Source of the DNA: Rhodococcus sp. KRD162
Lineage (GTDB): Bacteria > Actinomycetota > Actinomycetes > Mycobacteriales > Mycobacteriaceae
Assembly (NCBI RefSeq): GCF_017168335.1
Contig: NZ_JABFAU010000011.1
Span: 173,418 to 237,417 of the forward strand
DNA: 64,000 nt
Direction: 5' to 3'
Position numbers and translations under genes: made by a program. The stretch's first letter is position 1, and each line of letters begins with the position of its first letter. Below the pieces are notes generated by a model, which had not been told where the DNA came from, did no database searches, and saw only the letters and a list, made by a program, of their open reading frames with translations. Below, one piece after another: positions 27,668 to 36,626 of the stretch.

Positions 27668-28285
27668 ATGCCATTTTTCGACGGAGCCACCGGTGCTGTC
27701 CATTACCGAAACTGGACTGTTCCCGATGCTCGTTTCGGTCTCGTCTTCTTGCACGGTCTCGGTCAGAACAGCGGCCACTATCACCGCTTCGCCCGGATCC
27801 TCAACGGTCGCGGAGTGGATGTGTGGGCCGTCGATCACGTCGGTCACGGCCTCACCGAGGGAGAGTTGCTCGATGCGGCCCAGATTCCGGGCCTCGCACA
27901 GAATGCGCTGCAGTTGCTCGACATCGCCGAGGCCGAGCATCCCGAGTTGTCGTTCGCGCTGATGGGCCATTCATTGGGTGCTGCGACGGCCATCGCAGCT
28001 CTCGGTGCGCACCCCGAGGCGGTCCGCTGTGCCGTGCTGTGCGGCACCCCGAAGTCCGTGACCGGTTCGGCCGACGATCTGACAGACAACGTGATTCCGA
28101 TTCTCGCCGTGCACGGCGTCGACGACCGGTTGGCTCCGGTCGACGCGGTGCGTGACTGGATCGCCGGTGTTCCCGACGCATCTCTGCAAGAGTTCGACGA
28201 CGGTGGTCACGACTTGTTGCACGAGAAGATCCACCTGAAGGTGACGTTGGCGGTCGCGGAGTTCCTCGACGACCACATGTCCTGA
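27668..28285 (+). CDS. Alpha/beta hydrolase, monoacylglycerol-lipase-like
   Basis: This 205-residue hydrolase has the oxyanion segment FLHGLGQNSGHY, the nucleophile elbow GHSLG with Ser, the acid in HGVDDRLAP and the catalytic His in GGHDLLHE. It therefore has a complete Ser-Asp-His triad. The lid region VDHVGHGLTEGE fits lysophospholipase/monoacylglycerol lipase relatives. It is shorter than the family mean. ATG 27668 was chosen since the family starts here and GAGAAGG lies upstream. It is divergent from the nuclease/helicase and ends at a strong terminator. Confidence 0.9.
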   Translation: MPFFDGATGAVHYRNWTVPDARFGLVFLHGLGQNSGHYHRFARILNGRGVDVWAVDHVGHGLTEGELLDAAQIPGLAQNALQLLDIAEAEHPELSFALMGHSLGAATAIAALGAHPEAVRCAVLCGTPKSVTGSADDLTDNVIPILAVHGVDDRLAPVDAVRDWIAGVPDASLQEFDDGGHDLLHEKIHLKVTLAVAEFLDDHMS

Positions 28286-28293
28286 AGCTCGAC

Positions 28294-28332
28294 AACGACA
28301 AGGGCCCGGCGATACGCCGGGCCCTTGTCGTT
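28294..28332. terminator. Bidirectional intrinsic terminator
   Basis: A perfect 18-bp stem (28294-28311 with 28315-28332) has a 3-nt loop. The arms start AACGACAAGGG and end CCCTTGTCGTT, so each strand ends in a short T run. It separates the convergent hydrolase and acyl-CoA synthetase genes. Confidence 0.9.
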
Positions 28333-28344
28333 CGTGTGAGCGAT

Positions 28345-30131
28345 CTAGGAGTAGATGGCCTCGATGTCATTGCCGCGCTCGGCGTGAATGATGTTGCGCT
28401 TGAGCTTCATCGTCGGGGTGAGCTCGCCGGTCTCGACGGTGAAGTCGTTCTCGAGGATCGTGTACTTCTTGATCTGCTCGGGGCTGGAGACCTTCTTGTT
28501 GGCCTCCGCGACGGCCTTGTCGATCTCGGCTACCAGATCGGCATTCTTCGACAGTTCCGCGAACGGGACGTCGGCGGCGAGCCCGTGTCGTTCGAGCCAG
28601 CCCGGCAGCGCCTCGGCGTCGAGGGTGATGAGGGCACCGATGACGGCTTCGCGTCGCCGACCACGAGGCACTGACTGATGATGGCGTTGGCGCGCAGGGC
28701 ATCCTCGAGCACCGCGGGGGCGACGTTCTTGCCGCCTGCGGTGACGATGATCTCCTTCTTGCGGCCGGTGATCGAGACGTAGCCTTCCTGATCGATCGCG
28801 CCGAGATCACCGGTGTGGAACCAGCCGTCGACGATCGCCTCGGATGTGGCCTTGTCGTTGTGCCAGTAGCCGCTGAAGACGACCGGTCCCTTGAGCAGCA
28901 GTTCGCCGTCCTCGGCGACCTTGACCGCGTGGCCGTTGATCGGCTTGCCGACGGTGCCGACGCGCTGTTCCTTGGTGGTGTTGACGGTGACGGCCGCGCT
29001 GGTCTCGGTCAGTCCGTATCCCTCGTAGACCGGTACGCCTGCACCGCGGAAGAAGTGGCCGAGGCGAGCACCGAGTGGGCCGCCACCGGACACTGCGCGT
29101 TCGCAGTTGCCGCCGAGGGCCGCGCGCAGCTTGGAGTAGACGAGCTTGTCGAAGACGGTGTGCTTGAGGTTCAGTAGCAGCCCGGCGCCGCCCTTCTCCT
29201 GCGCCTCGCTCCATTCGATGGCCGTCGCGGCGGCCTTGTCGAAGATGCTGCCCTTGCCGCCGTCGTGCGCTTTCTGCTTGGCGGAGTTGTAGACCTTCTC
29301 GAACACGCGCGGTACCGAGAGGATGAAGTCCGGCTTGAACACGGCGAACTGCTCCACCAGGGTCGATACGTCCGAGGTGTGGCCCACTGTTGCTTTGGAC
29401 TCGAATGCTCCGAACGAGATGGCGCGGGCGAACACGTGCGCCATCGGGAGGAACATCAGGGTGCGGTTGCCCTCCTTCATCGAGTCGTGCAGAGCGATCT
29501 GGGTGGCCTGGACCTCGGCGTAGAAGTTCGAGTGCGTCAGCTGGACGCCCTTGGGACGGCCGGTGGTACCCGAGGTGTAGATCAGTGTCGCCGGTGATTC
29601 GGCGGTGACCTGGTGCCGACGCGCATGCAGGTCCTCGTCGCTGACCCCCGCGCCGCGGCTGGTCAGCTCGTCGATGGCTCCGGCGTCGATCTGCAGCACC
29701 TCACGCAGGTCCTTGGCACCCTTGGTGACCTCGTCGAGGTTCGAGGCGTGCGCCGCAGTCTCGACGACGAGCAGCTTGGTGGCGGAGTCCTCGAGAATCC
29801 ACTGGGCCTGGTCTGCGGAGGAGGTTTCGTAGATCGCGACGGTGCATCCTCCTGCGGTCCAGATGGCGTAGTCGAGGACGACCCACTCGTACCGGGTCGC
29901 GCTGAGGATGGCGACGCGGTCGCCGAGTTCGACGCCGGAGGCGATCAGACCCTTGGCCACTGCGGCGACTTCCTTGGCGAACTGGGCCGCGGTGACGTCG
30001 GTCCAGTTGCCGTCGACGAGTCGCTGGAACGGTACGAGATTCGGCGATTCCTTTTCGTACCGGAATACGGTGTCGGCCATGGACGCGTCGTCGGGAATGG
30101 TGAACGACGCCGGCACAGAATATTCGCGCAC
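28345..30131 (-). pseudogene. Long-chain fatty-acid-CoA ligase, frameshifted near its C-terminus
   Basis: The intact family member would be about 595 residues and would activate fatty acids with ATP and CoA. The main frame (start GTG 30131, SD AAGGGG) holds the AMP-binding motif LIYTSGTTGRPKG, the VYEGYGLTETS substrate loop and the GWFHTGDLG hinge. After VVGDAKP near 28643 it reads 27 unrelated residues and stops at 28530. The next frame (28345-28671) carries the true end, IGALITLDAEALPGWLERHGL through the C-terminal lid with TGELTPTMKLKRN. Relatives read VGD-x-x-PFIGAL here, so one T is missing on the minus strand near 28642-28644. This is either a real mutation that truncates the catalytic C-terminal domain or a sequencing error. 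It resembles mycobacterial FadD15. Confidence 0.88.
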
Positions 30132-30392
30132 TGCTGGACCCCTTACGGATAAATAGCGTGGTAGTTGTGCATTTCATCACACCCGAGTCCGTAACGCATC
30201 ACCGAGGTTGTCCGGTTTGTGTATTTCTTCGGCCGATTCGGAGCGATGTGAGTGTGACTGGGAGTACAACCTAACTGTGCGTAGTCGACCATCTCCGTGG
30301 GGGCAGATGTGTGAGGGCACTCGCATCCCGCGTTCGAGGACGCCGTTTTCGTCACCTGATCAGCGCAGAAGGAGTCGAAGCGGCCTGGCAGG

Positions 30393-30408
30393 TACTAAAC
30401 TCGGTTGC
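30393..30408 (+). promoter_or_regulatory. Possible core promoter of deaD, leaderless
   Basis: TACTAAACT at 30393-30401 includes a TAAACT -10-like hexamer that ends 9 bases before the deaD ATG. A start site 6-8 bases further would leave almost no leader, and there is no ribosome binding site. Leaderless transcripts are common in actinobacteria. The remaining gap (30132-30410) shows no other feature. Confidence 0.35.
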
Positions 30409-30410
30409 AT

Positions 30411-32201
30411 ATGAGCACTTCAGAATCTGATCAGGATGCCGCCGTGACGTCTGACGAGACGAGTTCGCCCTCACCGGGGTCGGCTCCCGTCGTCGACGGT
30501 GAGGACATCACCTTTGTCGATCTCGGAATAGACGAGCGGGTCCTGAAGGCCCTGCGTGATGTCGGGTACGAGACCCCCTCGCCCATCCAGGCGGCCACGA
30601 TCCCGCCGTTGATGTCGGGCAACGACGTCGTCGGCCTCGCACAGACCGGAACCGGCAAGACCGCCGCGTTCGCGGTACCGATCCTGTCGCGTCTCGATGT
30701 CTCACGTCGGGTGCCGCAGGCGCTGGTGCTGGCACCGACTCGTGAGTTGGCGCTGCAGGTCGCCGAGGCATTCGGCAAATACGCCACCCACATTCCAGGT
30801 CTGCACATTCTGCCCATCTACGGTGGCCAGGCGTACGGCATCCAGCTCTCGGGCCTGCGAAAGGGTGCTCAGATCATCGTCGGTACGCCGGGCCGCGTCA
30901 TCGACCATCTCGAGAAGGGCACGCTCGACCTGTCCGGCCTCGAATACCTGGTGCTCGACGAGGCAGACGAGATGCTGAAGATGGGATTTCAGGAGGATGT
31001 CGAACGCATCCTCTCCGATACTCCCGAGTACAAGCAGGTCGCATTGTTCTCGGCCACGATGCCTGCTGCGATTCGCAAGATCTCCAAGCAGTACCTGCAC
31101 GACCCGGTTGAGATCACCGTCAAGACGAAGACGTCGACGGCACCGAACATCACCCAGCGCTACGTTCAGGTGGCGCATCAGCGCAAGCTCGAGGCGCTCA
31201 CTCGAATCTTCGAGGTCGAAGAGTTCGAGGCCATGATCATGTTCGTGCGCACCAAGCAGGCCACCGAGGAGCTCGCAGAGAAGCTGCGCGCGCGAGGGTT
31301 CTCCGCAGCGGCGATCAACGGCGATATCGTGCAGGCGCAACGCGAGCGCACCATCGGCCAGCTCAAGAACGGCCAGATCGACATCCTGGTGGCTACCGAC
31401 GTGGCCGCCCGCGGTCTCGACGTCGACCGCATCTCGCACGTCATCAACTACGACATTCCACACGACACCGAGTCGTATGTGCACCGCATCGGTCGTACCG
31501 GCCGTGCAGGCAGAGCCGGTCAGGCACTGCTGTTCGTTGCACCGCGTGAGCGGCACCTGCTCAAGGCGATCGAGCGCGCGACACGGCAGCCGATCACCGA
31601 GATGCAGTTGCCCAGCGTCGACGACGTCAACGCCCAGCGCGTGACGAAGTTCAAGGACTCCATCACCGAGAGCCTGGGCAACGAGAATCTGGCGCTGTTC
31701 CGACGCCTGATCGAGGACTACCAGCGCGATCACGACGTGCCCTTGGTCGATATCGCCGCAGCACTGGCCATCCAGTCTCGCGACGGCGAAGCGTTCCTGC
31801 TCAAGCCGGAACCGCCCGCCCCGCCGCGCGCGCCTCGCCAGCCGCGGGAACCTCGTCCGCCGCGCACGTTCGACGAGGATGCGGCCAGTTCGCATCACCG
31901 TAAGACGGGGCAGCAGATGGCCACCTACCGCATCAGCGTCGGCAAGCGGCATCACGTCGCCCCCGGTGCGATCGTCGGTGCCATCGCCAACGAGGGCGGT
32001 CTGCGTCGAAGCGACTTCGGACACATCAGTATTCGACCCGATCATTCGCTGGTCGAGCTTCCGGCCGATCTCGCCGACGAGACCGTCGAGGCATTACGCC
32101 GCACCCGAATCAGTGGCGTGTTGATTCAGCTGCAACCCGACACGGGTCCTCCCGGACGCAGCGGCGGACCTCGCGGCGGAAAGTTCAAGGGGAAGCGCTA
32201 G
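30411..32201 (+). CDS. deaD: DEAD-box ATP-dependent RNA helicase
   Basis: This 596-residue helicase unwinds RNA duplexes for ribosome assembly and mRNA decay, especially in the cold. It has the Q motif region (FVDLGIDERVLKALRDVGYETPSPIQ), Walker A AQTGTGKT, DEAD at the Walker B, SATMP, and motif VI HRIGRTGRAG. A C-terminal DbpA-like RNA-binding domain (about 500-575) follows a Pro/Arg-rich linker, and the tail is basic and Gly-rich (GPRGGKFKGKR). This matches the CsdA/DeaD subfamily. The ATG at 30411 was preferred over an upstream TTG. It is divergent from the acyl-CoA synthetase. Confidence 0.95.
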   Translation: MSTSESDQDAAVTSDETSSPSPGSAPVVDGEDITFVDLGIDERVLKALRDVGYETPSPIQAATIPPLMSGNDVVGLAQTGTGKTAAFAVPILSRLDVSRRVPQALVLAPTRELALQVAEAFGKYATHIPGLHILPIYGGQAYGIQLSGLRKGAQIIVGTPGRVIDHLEKGTLDLSGLEYLVLDEADEMLKMGFQEDVERILSDTPEYKQVALFSATMPAAIRKISKQYLHDPVEITVKTKTSTAPNITQRYVQVAHQRKLEALTRIFEVEEFEAMIMFVRTKQATEELAEKLRARGFSAAAINGDIVQAQRERTIGQLKNGQIDILVATDVAARGLDVDRISHVINYDIPHDTESYVHRIGRTGRAGRAGQALLFVAPRERHLLKAIERATRQPITEMQLPSVDDVNAQRVTKFKDSITESLGNENLALFRRLIEDYQRDHDVPLVDIAAALAIQSRDGEAFLLKPEPPAPPRAPRQPREPRPPRTFDEDAASSHHRKTGQQMATYRISVGKRHHVAPGAIVGAIANEGGLRRSDFGHISIRPDHSLVELPADLADETVEALRRTRISGVLIQLQPDTGPPGRSGGPRGGKFKGKR

Positions 32202-32300
32202 CTGCACTCCGGCTCGTAGCCTCCGACGGTCCTCGACCGATCCGAGGATCGAACCAGGCATCGGCGTTTGGTGGACGAGGCCTCGGGTATCTGCCATCGC

Positions 32301-32804
32301 ATGACCACCGTCACACTCCGTGTCAATGGGGCCGATCGCGAGTTCGATTGCGACACCCGAACCACCTTGCTCGACGCGCTACGCGAGAATCTCGATCTGA
32401 TCGGTGCCAAGAAGGGCTGCGACCACGGGCAGTGTGGTGCCTGCACGGTTCTGGTCGACGGTCGGCGGATCAACAGCTGCCTGACGTTCGCGATCGCCCA
32501 GCACGATCGCGAGATCACCACCGTCGAGGGGCTGGCCGACGGAGACACACTGCATCCCGTGCAGCAGGCGTTCGTCGACCGCGATGCGTTCCAATGCGGA
32601 TACTGCACCTCGGGGCAGATCTGCTCGGCGGTCGCGGTGATCGAGGAGGCGAAGCAGGGTTGGCCGAGCGCGGTCACCGATGACCTCGAGGCCACCGACA
32701 TCGACCTCGATTCCGGGGAAGTGCGTGAACGTATGAGCGGCAACCTCTGTCGGTGCGGTGCCTATGCCAATATCGTTCCGGCCGTCCAGGACGCCGTCTC
32801 GTGA
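32301..32804 (+). CDS. (2Fe-2S)-binding subunit of aldehyde oxidoreductase, PaoA-like
   Basis: This small subunit of 167 residues carries two [2Fe-2S] clusters of the xanthine oxidase family. The N-terminal plant-type cluster uses C40, C45, C48 and C60 (CDHGQCGACTVLVDG). The second cluster uses C99, C102, C150 and C152 (QCGYC and LCRCG). It passes electrons from the molybdenum centre to FAD. The start ATG at 32301 was taken because the family begins near the MTTVTLRVNG strand. It begins about 100 bp after deaD and overlaps the FAD-subunit gene by GTGA (32801-32804). Confidence 0.93.
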   Translation: MTTVTLRVNGADREFDCDTRTTLLDALRENLDLIGAKKGCDHGQCGACTVLVDGRRINSCLTFAIAQHDREITTVEGLADGDTLHPVQQAFVDRDAFQCGYCTSGQICSAVAVIEEAKQGWPSAVTDDLEATDIDLDSGEVRERMSGNLCRCGAYANIVPAVQDAVS

Positions 32805-33814
32805 AAACCTTCGAATACGAGAGCGCCACCGCAGTCGACGACGCCCTCGCCCGGTTGGCCGAGGACGAACACGCCATGGTGCTCGGCGGAGGAACCAACC
32901 TCGTCGACCTCATGAAACTCGGTGTCGCGCACCCGGGAACGCTGATCGACGTGACGCGCCTGCCGCTGCACGACATCGAGACGGTCGACGACGGTTCCCT
33001 GCGCATCGGTGCGGCCGTGACCAACAGTGATCTCGCCGTGCATCCGGTGGTCCGTCAGCGCTATCCGGTCCTCGCGCGCGCGGTGCTCTCCGGTGCCTCG
33101 GGCCAACTCCGCAACATGGCCACCACCGGCGGAAACCTGTTCCAGCGCACCCGCTGCGTGTACTTCATGGACGCCTCCAAGCCGTGCAACAAGCGTGAAC
33201 CCGGCTCGGGCTGCCCGGCGCGGACGGGTGAGCACCGAAACCTGGCCATCCTCGGTGCCTCCGAGTCCTGCGTGGCAACCCATCCCTCCGATATGGCAGT
33301 CGCGCTCTCGGCGCTCGATGCGCGCGTGGTCGTTCAGAGCGTCGACGGTGAGCGCGTTCTGGCAATCGACGACTTCTACCGACTCCCCGGCGACGCGCCG
33401 GAGCGCGACAACACCGTCGGACGGGACGAGATCGTCACGGCCATCGAAATCCCGAAGCCTGCCGCCGACGCCCACTCCACGTACCGCAAGGTGCGCGATC
33501 GGCAGTCCTACGCATTCGCGGTGGCGTCGGTCGGCGCGGTGCTCGATGTCGAGGACGGGATCGTTCGAGGAGTGTCCATTGCGCTGGGCGGCGTCGCACA
33601 CAAGCCGTGGCGGGCGCGCACGGCCGAGCACGCACTGCTCGGCACCGCCGCCGAGGAGGCGTCGTTCAGGCGGGCGATCGGTCTCGAGTTGGAGACTGCG
33701 GAACCGCTGCGAGACAACGCTTTCAAAATTCCACTGGTGACCAACCTCGTGGCTCGCACACTCGTCGAACTGACCGAGACCGGCGCACGCACAGAACGGG
33801 GAGACCGGTCATGA
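32801..33814 (+). CDS. FAD-binding subunit of aldehyde oxidoreductase, PaoB-like
   Basis: This middle subunit of 337 residues has the FAD-binding LGGGTNLVDLM and the ATTGGNLFQ loop. Cysteines C119, C129, C138 and C157 in RTRC, SKPCN, GSGCPA and SESC match the extra [4Fe-4S] cluster seen in E. coli PaoB and absent from classical xanthine dehydrogenase. This places the enzyme in the PaoABC/YagTSR group of periplasmic-type aldehyde oxidoreductases. It is translationally coupled to both neighbours (GTGA at the start, ATGA at the end). Confidence 0.93.
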   Translation: MKTFEYESATAVDDALARLAEDEHAMVLGGGTNLVDLMKLGVAHPGTLIDVTRLPLHDIETVDDGSLRIGAAVTNSDLAVHPVVRQRYPVLARAVLSGASGQLRNMATTGGNLFQRTRCVYFMDASKPCNKREPGSGCPARTGEHRNLAILGASESCVATHPSDMAVALSALDARVVVQSVDGERVLAIDDFYRLPGDAPERDNTVGRDEIVTAIEIPKPAADAHSTYRKVRDRQSYAFAVASVGAVLDVEDGIVRGVSIALGGVAHKPWRARTAEHALLGTAAEEASFRRAIGLELETAEPLRDNAFKIPLVTNLVARTLVELTETGARTERGDRS

Positions 33815-35874
33815 CCGCATCGATCGGACAGTCGATTCGCCGCACCGAATCGATCGCGAAGGTCACCGGTCGAGCCCGGTATGCAGCGGAGCAGCCGCCG
33901 ACCGTCGGGCAGCTGTACGCCTGGTACGTGCCCGCGAAAATTCCCGTAGGCACAGTCGAGCACGTCGAGCTCGACGCTGATCCGGCGGTGCACGCCGTCC
34001 TGTGGCACGGCAACACCGAGAAGCTCGGCGACCTCGAGGACGCCGAATTGCATGTGCTGCAGTCGAACACCGTCGCATATCGCGGCCAGACGGTGGCGGT
34101 CGTCATGGCGGAATCCCTCGACGCCGCCCGAGCGGCCGCCGCCCGGGTGCAGGTGCGTTACGGCGATGTTCGTGCCCCCGACAACACCCTCACCGCCGAT
34201 CACGCCGCGCTGTACGCACCCGAGTCCGTCAATGCCGGGTTTCCCACCGATGTCACCGTCGGCGATCCGGACAGTGCGCTGGAGACGGCCGCGCACGTCG
34301 TGGACAACTGGTACTCCACGGCCCCGATGCACAACAGTGCGATGGAGCCACACGCCACCACCGCGCAATGGTCCGAGGGCGTGCTGACGGTGTGGGATTC
34401 GACGCAGGCGCCGTCCGGAGTCCAGGGCGATCTGGCCACGGCATTCGGCCTGGAGCCGGAGAATGTTCGCGTGATCGCCGAGAACGTCGGCGGCGGATTC
34501 GGCGCGAAGGGCAGCACGCGTCCCAACGCGGTACTGGCTGCGATGGCCGCGAGGGCGACCGGAAAGACCGTCAAGCTGGTGCTACCACGGCAGGCGTTGT
34601 TCGATCTGGTCGGCTACCGCACGCCGACGCTCAATCATGTTCGTCTCGGCGCTGATTCGACGGGGACGTTGCAGGCGATCACGCACGACTCCTTCCAGCA
34701 GACCAGCACCATCTTCGAGTTCTGCGAGCAGACCGCCGAATCCAGTAGACACATCTACGCGTCCGCGAACCGCCGCACCACCCACCGCCTGGCGCCCCTG
34801 GACGTGGGGACACCGCGGTGGATGCGGGCACCGGGGGAGGCGCCGGGCATGTTCGCGGTCGAGACGGCGATCGACGAACTGGCGTCGGTCACCGGCATCG
34901 ATCCGATCGAACTGCGCATTCGCAACGAGCCGGACCTCGACCCCGCCAGCGGCAACGAGTTCAGCTCGCGCAGTGTTGTGCAGTGCCTTCGCGAGGGAGC
35001 GGAGAAGTTCGGCTGGGAGCGTCGTCAGGCCGATCCCGGTCAGCGCCTCGAGGGCCGGAAGCTGATCGGAATGGGGGTGGCCACGGCGAGCTATCCGGTG
35101 CTGATCTCGCCCAGTACCGCCTCCGCGCGAGTGCAGCAGGACGGCACGATCACGGTGTCCGTTGCTGCCACGGACATCGGAACCGGTGCGCGCACCGTGC
35201 TGCGGCAGATCGCAGCCGATGCTCTGGGGGTCGATGCAGACTCTGTCACCGTCGAACTCGGTGACAGCGCTCTACCGACCGCTCCCGGAGCAGGTGGATC
35301 CTCGGGTACCTCGTCATGGGGCTGGGCGGTCACCAAGGTGTGCCGTGCGTTGAAAGCTCAGGGGCCGTACGCTCCGGGCAACTCCGCCGATGCCGATACC
35401 ACCGACGACGTCGAAGGCCAGAAGGAGCTGGCGCGCATGGCGTTCGGCGCACAGTTCGCCGAGGTCGCGGTCGACATCGACACCGGTGAGATCAGGGTCC
35501 GAAAGATGCTGGGAGTCTTCGGCATCGGCGCGGTCATGAATCCTTCTCTGGCACGCTCTCAACTGATCGGCGGCATGACGTTCGGGCTCGGGATGGCGCT
35601 GATGGAGAACGGCGCCGTCGATCACGAGTTCGGCGGATTCGCCAATCACGATTTCGCGGAGTACCACATCCCGGCATGTGCGGACGTCACCGAACTCGAG
35701 GCCGTCTGGGTCGAGGAAGTCGATACCGAGCTCGCGCCGATGGGAGGCAAGGGAATCGGTGAGATCGGTACCGTCGGATCGCCTGCGGCCATCGGTAACG
35801 CGGTCTACAACGCCACCGGGGTTCGGGTGCGTGATCTGCCGATCACACTGGACAAGGTGCTGCCGCACCTCTAG
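33811..35874 (+). CDS. Molybdopterin-binding subunit of aldehyde oxidoreductase, PaoC-like
   Basis: The 687-residue catalytic subunit binds the molybdenum cofactor. It has the GGGFGAKG molybdopterin loop near residue 230 and the GGKGIGEIG motif with the base Glu651, which activates the substrate in xanthine oxidase enzymes. Length and operon order (2Fe-2S, FAD, Mo) match PaoABC/YagTSR, which oxidises aromatic aldehydes. No PaoD/XdhC-like maturation factor is found in this window. It ends 5 bp before the convergent ABC ATPase, so no terminator separates them. Confidence 0.93.
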   Translation: MTASIGQSIRRTESIAKVTGRARYAAEQPPTVGQLYAWYVPAKIPVGTVEHVELDADPAVHAVLWHGNTEKLGDLEDAELHVLQSNTVAYRGQTVAVVMAESLDAARAAAARVQVRYGDVRAPDNTLTADHAALYAPESVNAGFPTDVTVGDPDSALETAAHVVDNWYSTAPMHNSAMEPHATTAQWSEGVLTVWDSTQAPSGVQGDLATAFGLEPENVRVIAENVGGGFGAKGSTRPNAVLAAMAARATGKTVKLVLPRQALFDLVGYRTPTLNHVRLGADSTGTLQAITHDSFQQTSTIFEFCEQTAESSRHIYASANRRTTHRLAPLDVGTPRWMRAPGEAPGMFAVETAIDELASVTGIDPIELRIRNEPDLDPASGNEFSSRSVVQCLREGAEKFGWERRQADPGQRLEGRKLIGMGVATASYPVLISPSTASARVQQDGTITVSVAATDIGTGARTVLRQIAADALGVDADSVTVELGDSALPTAPGAGGSSGTSSWGWAVTKVCRALKAQGPYAPGNSADADTTDDVEGQKELARMAFGAQFAEVAVDIDTGEIRVRKMLGVFGIGAVMNPSLARSQLIGGMTFGLGMALMENGAVDHEFGGFANHDFAEYHIPACADVTELEAVWVEEVDTELAPMGGKGIGEIGTVGSPAAIGNAVYNATGVRVRDLPITLDKVLPHL

Positions 35875-35879
35875 CCGGG

Positions 35880-36626
35880 CTACGCCAAGATCCGCTGCAG
35901 GAACTGCCGTGTCCGGGGCTCGGTCGGGTTCACCAGCACCTGGTCCGGCGTGCCTCGTTCGAGGACGACGCCGTTCTCGATGAACAGCACCTGATCGGCG
36001 ACCTGCTGGGCGAACCGGATCTCGTGGGTGACGATCACCATCGTCCAGCCTTCGGCGGCAAGGCCTTTGATGACCGAGAGAACCTCGCCGACCAGTTCGG
36101 GATCGAGCGCGGAGGTGGGCTCGTCGAAGAGCATCAGCTTGGGACGCAGAGCGAGAGCTCTGGCAATTCCGACGCGTTGCTGTTGGCCACCGGAAAGCTG
36201 GAACGGGTACTGGTCGGACTTGGCGTCGAGACCGATCTGGTCGAGGATCGCATGAGCGTCGCGGACGGCGTCCTCCTTCGCGCGTTTCTGCACGACGACC
36301 GGTCCTTCGATGATGTTCTGCAGCACCGTCTTGTGTGGAAAGAGGTTGTGGCTCTGGAACACCATGCCGCTCTGAGCACGAAAGTGTCGCAGCTGTGCGG
36401 CATCGACGGGTTGGGCGAAATCCACCGACACCTCGCCGATTCGGATGACTCCCGAGTCTGCCCGGTCGAGTGCATTGAGGGAACGCAGCACCGTGGTCTT
36501 GCCCGAGCCGGACGGGCCGATGATGACGGTGACTGTGCCGGAGGGCACGGTGAACGAGATGTCTTCGAGTACCTCGAGTTCGCCGAACGATTTGTTCAGT
36601 GCGGATACTTCCAGCAGGTCTGTCAT
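35880..36626 (-). CDS. Amino-acid ABC transporter ATP-binding protein (GlnQ type)
   Basis: This ATPase (248 residues) powers the importer encoded by the overlapping upstream gene. It has Walker A GPSGSGKTTV, the FQSHNLFPHKTVLQNI Q-loop, signature LSGGQQQRVGIARAL and Walker B LMLFDEPTSALDP, as in polar amino-acid uptake systems. The ATG at 36626 overlaps the upstream stop (ATGA). A long upstream frame continues into the permease gene but is its shadow. Confidence 0.95.
   Translation of the reverse strand: MTDLLEVSALNKSFGELEVLEDISFTVPSGTVTVIIGPSGSGKTTVLRSLNALDRADSGVIRIGEVSVDFAQPVDAAQLRHFRAQSGMVFQSHNLFPHKTVLQNIIEGPVVVQKRAKEDAVRDAHAILDQIGLDAKSDQYPFQLSGGQQQRVGIARALALRPKLMLFDEPTSALDPELVGEVLSVIKGLAAEGWTMVIVTHEIRFAQQVADQVLFIENGVVLERGTPDQVLVNPTEPRTRQFLQRILA

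Noticed and set aside
32202-32300. Terminator between deaD and the Pao-like operon
   Set aside because: Only a 6-bp weak stem is present without a T run; not strong enough to call.
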